Shown here one piece after another: positions 33,729 to 41,607 of a stretch of 64,000 bases of DNA (positions are counted from its first letter, which is position 1; each line of letters opens with the position of its first letter). This DNA is from Actinomyces gerencseriae DSM 6844 (lineage in GTDB: Bacteria; Actinomycetota; Actinomycetes; Actinomycetales; Actinomycetaceae): NCBI RefSeq assembly GCF_000429265.1, contig NZ_KE386873.1, positions 1 through 64,000 on the forward strand, read 5' to 3'. Under the pieces are notes generated by a model that did no database searches, was not told where the DNA came from, and worked only from the letters and a program-made list of their open reading frames with translations. The position numbers and the translations under genes are program-made.

Positions 33729-35719
33729 CGGTTGGCTCCTTCGAAAGGGTCGGTGGTGGTGGGCCCGGCGCCCGGGCGCGCGTCCCGGGCGACGGGCCCG
33801 GCGCCCGGCAGCGCCGTCCGGGCGGCGGAGGGCGGGCTGCCCGCGGCCAGGTCGGGACGGGTGATCCGGTCCGGGGTGATGGGCGGGAGGACGGGGGGAG
33901 CGCCCCCGTCATCGGCGCGGCGGCGGTAGACGGTGGGGACCCGGGAGACGGGCAGCGTTCCCGGTACCGCGCCCTCGGCGGGCGGCGGGATGGGGTACTC
34001 GCCGGTGAAGCAGGCGGTGCACAGCTCGGTGCGCGGCTGCCCGGTGGCCGCGACCATGCCATCGACGGACAGGTAGCCGAGGGTGTCGGCGCCGATGGAC
34101 TCGCGGATCCCCTCCACGCTCATGCCGGTGGCGATGAGCTCGGCGCGGGTGGCGAAGTCGATGCCGTAGAAGCACGGCCACATCACCGGCGGGGAGGAGA
34201 TGCGGATGTGGATCTCGGTGGCGCCGGCCTCGCGCAGCATGCGCACCAGGGCCCGCTGGGTGTTGCCGCGCACGATGGAGTCGTCGACGACGACGAGGCG
34301 CTTGCCCGCGATGACCTCGCGCACGGGGTTGAGCTTGAGGCGGATGCCGAGCTGGCGCAGGGTCTGGGTGGGCTGGATGAAGGTGCGCCCCACGTAGGCG
34401 TTCTTGACCAGCCCCTGACCGTAGGGGATGCCGGAGGCCTGGGCGTAGCCGATGGCGGCGGGCGTGCCCGACTCGGGCGTGGCGATGACGAGGTCGGCCT
34501 CCACCGGGTGCTCGCGGGCCAGGGCCGCGCCCATCTCGTTGCGCGAGGCGATGACGCTGCGTCCGGCGATGCGGGTGTCGGGGCGGGCCAGGTAGACGTA
34601 CTCGAAGACGCAGCCCGAGCGGCGCGGGCGGGCGAAGCGGGTCGAGCGCACGCCGTCGGCGTCGATCTCGATGAGCTCGCCGGGCTCGATCTCGCGCGCG
34701 TAGGTGGCGCCGACGATGTCGAGGGCGGCGGTCTCCGAGGCGATGACCCAGCCGCGCTCCAGGCGCCCCAGGACGAGGGGACGCACTCCGTGAGGGTCTC
34801 GGGCCGCGTACAGGGTGTGCTCGTCCATGAAGACCAGGGAGAAGGCGCCGCGCAGCATGGGCAGGACGCGACGGGCCGCCTGCGAGACTGTCAGCGGCGC
34901 GGGACGGCCCGTCCTCTCCTCCTCCGTCGCCCTCGCCGTCATGGCCGGCCCCTCCTGTCCCGCCGCCCCTGCCGGTTCGGCCGACTCGGCCGATCCGGCC
35001 GACATCCCTCCAGCCACGGCCGGTCCGATCGGCTCGGCACCCGCGTGGGGGTCGGCGACGACGTCGGCGCTGATCGCGCTGGCAGAACTGGCGGCACTGG
35101 CGGCGGAGCGCGTCCCGGCCGCGAGGCGGCCGCGCTCGCAGACGAGGCTCATGAGGGCGGCGATGACGGCGGTGTCCGTCGACGAGCCGCGGCCGAGCTC
35201 GCCGGTGAGGTCCTCGCCGCTGGCGGCGCGCACCATCGCCATGAGCTCGCGGGTGTTGGTGAGGTTGCCGTTGTGGGTCAGGGCCAGGGTGGAGCCGGCG
35301 ACGGGCCCGAGCATGGGCTGGGCGTTCTCCCAGGTGGTGGCCCCGGTGGTGGCGTAGCGGACGTGCCCGACGGCCAGGTGCCCGGTCAGGGAGGACAGGC
35401 AGCGGTCGTCGAAGACCTGGGAGACGAGGCCGAGGTCCTTGTAGACCAGGATGTGGGAGCCGTCGGTGGAGGCGATGCCGGCGGCCTCCTGGCCGCGGTG
35501 CTGGAGGGCGTAGAGACCGAAATAGGTCAGGCGGGAGACCTCCTCGCCGGGGGCCCACACCCCGAAGACGCCGCACTCCTCGACCGGGCCGGGCTCGAGC
35601 TCGGCCCGGCGGTCGGCCGGGGCGGCGAGGTCGGCCACGGCTGGGGCGTCGTCGGACGAGACGGCGCGGATGGTGGTCGGGGCTCGGTCACCGAAACTCA
35701 CGTCGTCAGTCTTCCACAC
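33725..35719 (-). CDS. purF: Amidophosphoribosyltransferase
   Basis: A 664-aa PurF (glutamine PRPP amidotransferase), the first committed step of purine synthesis. EECGVFGVWAPGEEVS gives the N-terminal glutaminase Cys (Cys49 after a propeptide), LYALQHRGQEAAGI and VGHVRYATTG follow, and the transferase half has VVDDSIVRGNTQRALVRMLR (PRPP loop). An insertion of about 75 low-complexity Ala/Ser/Gly/Glu residues (about 200-275) and a 65-residue C-terminal tail make it much longer than the usual 500 aa. GTG 35719 is the longest start; GTG 35698 is an alternative. Three 22-bp repeats lie about 60 bp upstream. Confidence 0.95.
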   Translation of the reverse strand: MWKTDDVSFGDRAPTTIRAVSSDDAPAVADLAAPADRRAELEPGPVEECGVFGVWAPGEEVSRLTYFGLYALQHRGQEAAGIASTDGSHILVYKDLGLVSQVFDDRCLSSLTGHLAVGHVRYATTGATTWENAQPMLGPVAGSTLALTHNGNLTNTRELMAMVRAASGEDLTGELGRGSSTDTAVIAALMSLVCERGRLAAGTRSAASAASSASAISADVVADPHAGAEPIGPAVAGGMSAGSAESAEPAGAAGQEGPAMTARATEEERTGRPAPLTVSQAARRVLPMLRGAFSLVFMDEHTLYAARDPHGVRPLVLGRLERGWVIASETAALDIVGATYAREIEPGELIEIDADGVRSTRFARPRRSGCVFEYVYLARPDTRIAGRSVIASRNEMGAALAREHPVEADLVIATPESGTPAAIGYAQASGIPYGQGLVKNAYVGRTFIQPTQTLRQLGIRLKLNPVREVIAGKRLVVVDDSIVRGNTQRALVRMLREAGATEIHIRISSPPVMWPCFYGIDFATRAELIATGMSVEGIRESIGADTLGYLSVDGMVAATGQPRTELCTACFTGEYPIPPPAEGAVPGTLPVSRVPTVYRRRADDGGAPPVLPPITPDRITRPDLAAGSPPSAARTALPGAGPVARDARPGAGPTTTDPFEGANR

Positions 35720-35775
35720 GCGGCCCTCTTCGCCCGGGAGCGGGCCGCGGGGCGCCCGGCAGCGGCGCGCCTCCG

Positions 35776-35841
35776 CCGAGATCGGTCCGGTTCCGCACCG
35801 AGATCGGTCCGGTTCCGGTTCGAGATCGACTCGATCCAGCG
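35776..35841 (+). repeat. 22-bp tandem repeat, three units, upstream of purF
   Basis: AGATCGG (or AGATCGA in the last) starts at 35779, 35801 and 35823. Units read CCGAGATCGGTCCGGTTCCG with a 2-nt joint. Same orientation as the arrays at 19780 and 50279. Here it sits between purF (start 35719) and the regulator remnant at 35876, in the purF promoter region. Confidence 0.8.
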
Positions 35842-35875
35842 ACTCGGCCCCGGAGACGGAAGAATCGATCGGAAC

Positions 35876-36391
35876 TCAGCGGCCGAGCGCCTTGTACAGC
35901 TTGAGAGCGAGAGCGGTGCGATCCCTCTGCCCGAATTTCCTCAGCAGCGCTGAGACGTCGTTCTTCACGGTTCCCCCGGCCAGGACTGACGAAGCGGCTA
36001 TTTCCGAATTCGTCAGGCCGCGTGCGACGAGTTCCGCAACAGCGCGTTCACCATGGGCGAGGATTGCGAGCGTCCCATCTCTCATTCCATTCGACTGCAC
36101 GACGGCGCGCGCCACTCGCGGATCGATGACCATTCCGCCGTTGATGACGGCCGCCGTTCCGGTTGCCGTAGGGGGCTCGTCCGCTCCCTCGTGTCGAGCG
36201 CGACGCCCAGCGGCGACTCCGTGGTGGTATGGCCCGTCCACGCGATGCTTCTGGGCCTGCTCGCCTCGTGGCTCGCGTTCCTCCTCATCCTCCTGGTGCC
36301 CGTGCTGGGGCCGCTTCGCCACGGCCCCGGCGAGCACCTGCGCGATCAGGATGTCTGAGGCATCCGAGGGCTCAGGCGGTGCCGGGCTCAT
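35876..36391 (-). pseudogene. Remnant of a LuxR/NarL-type regulator
   Basis: The last 65 residues (ILAHGERAVAELVARGLTNS, then EIAASSVLAGGTVKNDVSAL and LRKFGQRDRTALALKLYKAL) are a complete LuxR-type helix-turn-helix, preceded by INGGMVIDPRVARAVV as in NarL-type response regulators. The part before about 36150 does not read as a receiver domain and instead opposes a plus-strand frame with good codon bias. I therefore read this as a truncated regulator whose N-terminal half is gone. Its third codon positions are less GC-rich than its neighbours, suggesting transfer or decay. No kinase is nearby. Confidence 0.5.
36191..36358 (+). CDS. Possible small membrane protein
   Basis: A 55-aa frame from GTG 36191. 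It has one long hydrophobic stretch (MLLGLLASWLAFLLILLVPV) followed by LGPLRHGPGEHLRDQDV. Third positions are almost all G or C, unlike the opposing minus-strand frame, so coding potential lies on this strand. There is no good RBS. It could be a small peptide, or the 3' end of a lost membrane-protein gene. Confidence 0.3.
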   Translation: MSSATPSGDSVVVWPVHAMLLGLLASWLAFLLILLVPVLGPLRHGPGEHLRDQDV

Positions 36392-36533
36392 CCATCGGGG
36401 CCTCCCGGCCGAGCACCCCGCCGCGGTCCGATCGCAGCGCGGGCGACGGCCGCGGGAACGGCCGGGACGCGGCGCGCCGGGGGGACGGCCGAGCCTCCCC
36501 CGGCTCCCGGCTCTCCTCGCCGACCCACGAGCC

Positions 36534-37904
36534 TCAGACGACGAGCCACAGGGCGCCGGTGAGCATGAAGCCCGCCAGCCCCGCGATCGTGGACAGGACC
36601 GTCCACGTCTTCAGGCCGTCCTTGACCGACAGTCCCATGTACTTGGTGACGATCCAGAACCCGGAGTCGGAGATGTGCGACAGGCCCAGCGCACCGAAGC
36701 CGATCGCCATCTGGATGAGGACGATCTGGATCGCCGAGTACCCGCCGGTGGCCACGGCGTCGGCGAGCAGCCCGCCCGTGGTCAGGATCGCCACCGTGGC
36801 CGACCCCTGGGAGGCGCGCAGCGCCAGCGAGATGACGAAGGCCGTGACGATGATCGGCATGTGGATGCCGACGAGCGCCCCGGCCAGGGCCTTGCCGATG
36901 CCGCTGGCCACGAGCACCCCGGCGAAGACGCCCCCGGCGCCGGTGACGAACACGATCGTGGCCACGTCCGGCAGGGCCGAGTCGAGGACCTTCCCGCGCC
37001 GCTCCAGGCTCCAGCGCTGCTGGCGGCCGATGATGACGTAGGCCAGGAGCACGGCGGTCAGCAGCGCCGTCGTGGAGGAGCCGAGGAAGCCCAGGACGGC
37101 GTGGGCGGTGCCGCCCTTCTCGGTGACCATCTGGCCGACGGTCCCCAGCATGATCTGGGCGATCGGCTCGATGATGAGGAAGACGACCGTGCCCGGCCCG
37201 GTGGCGCGCGGCCGGGCGATCACGCCCCCGGGCTCGTAGGTGGACTCGGCGCTCTCGCGCGCCGACCCCAGTGGGCCGCTCTCGAGCACGATGGAATCGA
37301 CCTTGAGCATCCTCGCGGCGTAGAGGGACACGACCGCCACCACCGCGCACACGGGCATGGCGACCATGGTCAGCAGCCCGACGTCCACGCCGAGCGTGGC
37401 CGCGGAGGCCACCGGACCCGGGTGGGGCGGGATGACGACGTGGAGCGTCAGGAGGGTGGCGGCCACCGGCAGCCCGATCTTCAGCGGGTTGATCCTGGCG
37501 ATGTGCGCGAAGCCGAAGACGATGGGCGCCAGGATGATGAAGCCGACGTCGAAGAAGATCGGGATGCCCAGGACGAAGGAGGCCGCGGTGACCGCCGCGA
37601 TGACGCGGTGGCGCCCGAGGATCCGTGTGAAGCGGGCGGCGAGGCTCTCGGCGCCGCCGGCCGCCTCGATGACGCGCCCGAGCATGGCGCCCAGGCCCAC
37701 GATGATGGCGACGGTGCCCAGGGTCTTGCCCATGCCGTCGATCATGGTCTGGACGACCTCGCCCACCGGGACGCGGGCGGCCAGCGCCAGCACCATGGAG
37801 ACCAGGATCATGGAGACGAAGGCGCTCATCCTGGCCTTGATGACCAGGACCAGCAGGACCGCGATCGCGGTCGCCGCGAGGATGAGGAGGACGGTGGCCG
37901 ACAT
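36534..37904 (-). CDS. GntP family permease, four-carbon acid cluster
   Basis: A 456-aa transporter of the GntP/gluconate family. Key segments are LGIPIFFDVGFIILAPIVFG, LHVVIPPHPGPVASAATLG, VTGAGGVFAGVL, ASQGSATVAILTTGGLLA and LSHISDSGFWIVTKYMGLSV. Because it is transcribed 10 nt after a threonate-type dehydrogenase and in line with a four-carbon acid sugar kinase, the likely substrate is L-threonate, D-erythronate or a related acid rather than gluconate. It is the last gene of the cluster. Confidence 0.9.
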   Translation of the reverse strand: MSATVLLILAATAIAVLLVLVIKARMSAFVSMILVSMVLALAARVPVGEVVQTMIDGMGKTLGTVAIIVGLGAMLGRVIEAAGGAESLAARFTRILGRHRVIAAVTAASFVLGIPIFFDVGFIILAPIVFGFAHIARINPLKIGLPVAATLLTLHVVIPPHPGPVASAATLGVDVGLLTMVAMPVCAVVAVVSLYAARMLKVDSIVLESGPLGSARESAESTYEPGGVIARPRATGPGTVVFLIIEPIAQIMLGTVGQMVTEKGGTAHAVLGFLGSSTTALLTAVLLAYVIIGRQQRWSLERRGKVLDSALPDVATIVFVTGAGGVFAGVLVASGIGKALAGALVGIHMPIIVTAFVISLALRASQGSATVAILTTGGLLADAVATGGYSAIQIVLIQMAIGFGALGLSHISDSGFWIVTKYMGLSVKDGLKTWTVLSTIAGLAGFMLTGALWLVV

Positions 37905-37914
37905 TCCCTCCCCC

Positions 37915-38841
37915 TCAGCCCTTCTCGGGGGCGACGACGGTGATGACGGAGGAGTCGTCGCGGGCGCCCAGGCCGCGGGCGGCGCCCTGGAGGTAGAGCT
38001 GCTCGGCCGCCGCCGCCACCGGGGTGGACAGGCCGGCGCCCTTGGCGGCGGCGGTGACGATGCCCATGTCCTTGACGAAGATGTTGAGGCTGGAGCGCAC
38101 CTCGGCGCCGTCGCCGTCGTAGGCCTGGAGCATGCGCGGGCCGCGGTCCCCCAGCATGAAGGAGGAGGCGGCCCCGGCCATGAGGGCCTCGAGGGCGGTC
38201 CCGGCGTCCAGGCCGAGGGCCCGGGCCAGGGCGAGGGCCTCGCCCGCGGCGGCGATGTGGACGCCGCACAGGAGCTGGTTGACGGTCTTCATGGCCTGGC
38301 CGGCGCCGGGCTCGTCGCCCACGCGCACGAGGGTGGAGGACATGGCGCTCAGGACGTCCTCGGTGCGGGCCCACGCGTCGTCGTCGGCGCCGACGACGAC
38401 GAGCAGGTCGCCCTCCCCCGCGCGCACCGGTCCGCCGGAGACGGGGGCGTCGACGAGGCCCAGGCCGGCCTCGGCGAGGCGGGCGGCCACGGCCCTGACG
38501 CCGGCGCCGCCGACGGTGGAGGTCAGTAGGACGACGGCGCCGCGCGCCATGTGCGGGGCGATGCCTCCCTCGCCGAAGAGGAGCTCCTCGAGCTGGGCCT
38601 GGTCGCGCACGGCGACGAGGACGACGTCGGCGCCGGAGACGGCCTCGGCGGCCGTCGCGGCCGGGGCCACGCCCGCCCGCTCGGCGAGGGCGAGGCGCTC
38701 GGAGGCGATGTCGAAGCCGCGAACGGCGAAGCCCTTCGACAGGTTCGTGGCCATGGGCAGCCCCATGGCCCCCAGGCCGAGGACGGCGACGATCGCGGGG
38801 GCCGTCGCGGCTGCGGTTCCATCTGCGGGTGCGGTTGTCAC
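37915..38841 (-). CDS. L-threonate/erythronate-type dehydrogenase (HIBADH family)
   Basis: A 308-aa NAD-dependent beta-hydroxyacid dehydrogenase. GLGAMGLPMATNLSKG (22-37) is the Rossmann loop, LVDAPVSGGPVRAGEGDL the substrate loop, and AMKTVNQLL carries the catalytic Lys185. DGDGAEVRSSLNIFVKDMGI is typical of the LtnD-type branch that oxidises L-threonate at C2. GTG 38841 follows AAAGGAG by six bases; upstream in-frame residues are spurious. It lies between the kinase (100 nt upstream) and the permease. Confidence 0.87.
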   Translation of the reverse strand: MTTAPADGTAAATAPAIVAVLGLGAMGLPMATNLSKGFAVRGFDIASERLALAERAGVAPAATAAEAVSGADVVLVAVRDQAQLEELLFGEGGIAPHMARGAVVLLTSTVGGAGVRAVAARLAEAGLGLVDAPVSGGPVRAGEGDLLVVVGADDDAWARTEDVLSAMSSTLVRVGDEPGAGQAMKTVNQLLCGVHIAAAGEALALARALGLDAGTALEALMAGAASSFMLGDRGPRMLQAYDGDGAEVRSSLNIFVKDMGIVTAAAKGAGLSTPVAAAAEQLYLQGAARGLGARDDSSVITVVAPEKG

Positions 38842-38941
38842 AGTGATCTCCTTTGATCGGCCGGGCCGGTGCGGCCCGGTGGAATGGGGGTGCCGGATGG
38901 GAGGCCGGCGGGAGGGCCGGATCGGTCCCGGCCGGCGGGGT

Positions 38942-40360
38942 TCAGCCATTGAGGGTGGTGACGACCCGGGCGAGGGAGTCGTCGTCGCCGACGTTCCCGG
39001 CGAAGACGATGTAGGGCACGCCGGCGGCCGGCCCGTCCTGCGGCTCCCACAGGGAGACGATGCCGGGCAGCATCGGCCCGCGCACGAGGGCCCGGCTCAT
39101 GCCCAGGCCGCGACTGGCGACGTCGGAGGAGGTGATGCCGCCCTTGGCGATGACGAAGCGGGGGCAGCGCGCGGCGACGATCCTCTGGACGACCTCGACG
39201 ACGGCGGCGGACACGCGCCGGGCGAAGTCGAGGGACTCCTCGGCGTCGCGCCCGGCCACGAAGGCCCCGCCGCGGCGCACGACGGCATTGCCGTCGCCGA
39301 GCGCCTCGGCCGCCCGCTCGGCGACGGCGAGCACGTGGGCGTCGCGCCGGGCCGGGTCGAGCACGGAGGGGACGTCGAGGACGATCTCCGGCGTGGCGGT
39401 CGCGGCGCGCAGGGCGTCCACCTGACGGCCGGTGAGTCCCACGTGGGAGCCGACGACGACCAGCCCGCCGACGGCGTCGGACTCGGGGGCGAAGTCGGCG
39501 GGACGGGCCTCGGCCGCCGTCAGCGGGGCGCGGGGGAGCTGGCCGATGCGGGCGCGCACGAAGGGAGGGCCGACCCGGTAGACGAAGGTCGATCCGGCGT
39601 CCTCGGCCCGCTGGAGCGCCCGGGCCAGCAGGAGCAGGTCGTTCTCCTCGACGCAGTCCACGGCGATGGGCGCGCGGTTCCTGGCCGCGGACAGGGCGGC
39701 GACGACCGCGTCCTCGTCGGTGCGCAGGGCGGCCAGGTCGATGACGATCACGTCGTCGGCCCTCACGGCGCCGGCGGTCTTCTCCTCGACCCACGCGGGC
39801 AGGGCCGAGGCCGTGTAGCCGAAGGTCTTGTCGTCGGCGAACTCGGTCTCGCCGACGGGCACGAAGCCGGTGGCGGCGGCGCCCGCGTAGTGCGTGCCGT
39901 GGACGGTGATGCGACCGGCGTCGGGGAAGGCCGGGGACAGGACGATGCCGTCCACACGGGTGCCGGCGCGCTCGAGCAGGTCGGCGATCGTGGCGGGCTC
40001 GACGGGGAAGTGGCCGCGCAGGGTGGAGTCGGAGCGGGAGACGAAGGCGACCCGGCGACCGACGCGCTCGGCGGCGGCCAGGGCGTTGGTGACGACCTCG
40101 ACGTTGACCCGCTCGGCGTCCGCGGGATCCAGGCTGCGCGAGTTCGTCATGACGTAGACGGCGCCGGCCCCGGTGGACAGGGCCCAGGCCAGGTCGTCCA
40201 CGCTCCACCCGGTGATGACGGGCAGGTCGGCGACGGACTGGGTGCCGGTGGGGTCGTCGTCCAGGACGACGAGGGCGCGGGTCAGGGACGCGGCCACGTC
40301 GGCCGGGTCGACGGCGGGGCCGGCGGGCACGCCCGCCGTGAGCTCGTCCATTGTCTTCAT
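38942..40360 (-). CDS. Four-carbon acid sugar kinase family protein
   Basis: A 472-aa kinase of the OtnK/LtnK/DUF1537 family, which phosphorylates 3-oxo-tetronates (or D-threonate-type acids) at C4. VVLDDDPTGTQSVADLPVIT, YVMTNSRSL, FVSRSDSTLRGHFP, VLSPAFPDAGRIT and VIAKGGITSSDVA are the conserved blocks. ATG 40360 is the first gene of the cluster, followed by the dehydrogenase and permease. In the described pathway an isomerase and an aldolase-like decarboxylase complete the route; neither is in this window. Confidence 0.9.
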   Translation of the reverse strand: MKTMDELTAGVPAGPAVDPADVAASLTRALVVLDDDPTGTQSVADLPVITGWSVDDLAWALSTGAGAVYVMTNSRSLDPADAERVNVEVVTNALAAAERVGRRVAFVSRSDSTLRGHFPVEPATIADLLERAGTRVDGIVLSPAFPDAGRITVHGTHYAGAAATGFVPVGETEFADDKTFGYTASALPAWVEEKTAGAVRADDVIVIDLAALRTDEDAVVAALSAARNRAPIAVDCVEENDLLLLARALQRAEDAGSTFVYRVGPPFVRARIGQLPRAPLTAAEARPADFAPESDAVGGLVVVGSHVGLTGRQVDALRAATATPEIVLDVPSVLDPARRDAHVLAVAERAAEALGDGNAVVRRGGAFVAGRDAEESLDFARRVSAAVVEVVQRIVAARCPRFVIAKGGITSSDVASRGLGMSRALVRGPMLPGIVSLWEPQDGPAAGVPYIVFAGNVGDDDSLARVVTTLNG

Positions 40361-40519
40361 GAGTGCACTCCTTCGTGACTGCGATTGTGACGTGCGATGC
40401 GGTTGTCGAGTAGCTGCCGCGGGCTCGTCGGCGGAGCCGCAGCGGCCCGCGGGGCGTCTGCGGTTGTCATCGGCGCCGCCCGACGACCGCCGGGCCGTCC
40501 TGGGGCGGGCCGGGGCGGG

Positions 40520-41212
40520 TCAGGCGGCGTACTGGAGCAGGTCGTTGCTGGTCTGGTCCATATGGGCGCGCATGGCGGCCTCGGCGGCGTCCGGGGATCC
40601 GAGGCGCAGCGCCGTCAGGATGCGCTCGTGCTGGACCACGGCGTGGGCGCGCACCTCGTGGTGGGCGGAGGTCACGCGGCGGGCCACGACGAGCTCATCG
40701 CGCAGCGGGGCGAAGGTGACGCCGATGAAGGGGTTGGACGCGGCCCGGACGATGTGGTCGTGGAAGGCGAGATCCGCTCCGACCGCGGCGTCGACGTCGT
40801 CGTCGGCGTCCGCCCGGCGCAGCTCGGCGATGGCGGCCTCCATGGCGTCGAGCCGGTCGGCGGTGATGCGGGCCGCGGCGAGACCGGCGGAGCCGACCTC
40901 GATCATGCGGCGCACCTCGAGCAGCGCCAGGCCGACCTCGCGCTCGGAGCCGTCGCGCCGGGCGAGGGCGGCGAGGCTGCCGAGGTCCTGCCAGGAGGCC
41001 GGGTCGTTGACGTAGGTTCCCGAGCCCTGGCGCGCGGACAGGACGCCGCGGGTGGCCAGGACCTTGGTGGCCTCGCGGGCGGTCAGGCGCGAGACGGACA
41101 GGTCGGAGGCGAGGGAGGCCTCCCCGGGCAGGGCGGCGCCGGTCGGGTAGGTGCCGCCGACGATGCGGCGCAGCAACTCCTCGACGGCGGCGTCAACGCG
41201 GGTCCGGCTCAT
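40520..41212 (-). CDS. GntR/FadR-family regulator of the threonate-type cluster
   Basis: A 230-aa regulator. VEELLRRIVGGTYPTGAALP, EASLASDLSVSRLTAREATK and GVLSARQGSGTYVND form the GntR winged helix; the C-terminal FCD domain has FHDHIVRAASNPF and HERILTALRLGSPDAAEAAM. FCD regulators bind carboxylate effectors, consistent with control of the adjacent four-carbon acid genes on the same strand. ATG 41212 is chosen over the long upstream frame. A good promoter lies at 41244-41272. Confidence 0.92.
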   Translation of the reverse strand: MSRTRVDAAVEELLRRIVGGTYPTGAALPGEASLASDLSVSRLTAREATKVLATRGVLSARQGSGTYVNDPASWQDLGSLAALARRDGSEREVGLALLEVRRMIEVGSAGLAAARITADRLDAMEAAIAELRRADADDDVDAAVGADLAFHDHIVRAASNPFIGVTFAPLRDELVVARRVTSAHHEVRAHAVVQHERILTALRLGSPDAAEAAMRAHMDQTSNDLLQYAA

Positions 41213-41243
41213 CACTCCCCCTGATTCCTCTGAGGACTTGGGG

Positions 41244-41272
41244 AGTCTATGCGGAAGAAACACCGAATGCAA
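41244..41272 (-). promoter_or_regulatory. Promoter of the GntR regulator gene
   Basis: TTGCAT (41272-41267) and TAGACT (41249-41244) are separated by 17 bp on the minus strand, about 30 bp upstream of ATG 41212. The 395-nt gap 41213-41607 otherwise contains AT-richer DNA near 41250-41280 and the terminator at 41528; no gene is supported in it. Confidence 0.65.
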
Positions 41273-41527
41273 CACTGCTCGCATACCGCTGACGACGCCG
41301 GCGCCCCGTCGAATTCTGCACCGAGCACCGGGACGGATAGCCCATCGAATGCGGCAGCGCGGCGTCGGGCGCGGGAGCGGGCGCACATGGGCGCGGCCTT
41401 GCACGCAGCCCTGGAACGAGAATCGCCGTCGCCAATTCCTCTGAGCGATCCGAGAGGACCGGCGATCGACGAGGCCCGCGTATGCGGGAGACCGGGGTCG
41501 AGCGAGAACGGCGTTCCCGTGCACGAG

Positions 41528-41567
41528 CCGCCCGGGCGCGCGGACACGGGTCCGCGCGCCCGGGCGG
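41528..41567 (-). terminator. Terminator of the fru operon
   Basis: CCGCCCGGGCGCGCGGAC (41528-41545) pairs perfectly over 18 bp with 41550-41567 around ACGG. It lies about 40 nt after the fruA stop on the minus strand. It is one of the longest perfect stems in the window. Confidence 0.8.
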
Positions 41568-41607
41568 GCGGTGGTGCGGGATGGTGGGACGCGCCGGTCG
41601 CGGCCGC

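Noticed and set aside
35720-35875. Purine riboswitch upstream of purF
   Set aside because: No purine-aptamer helices were seen; the gap is filled by 22-bp repeats.
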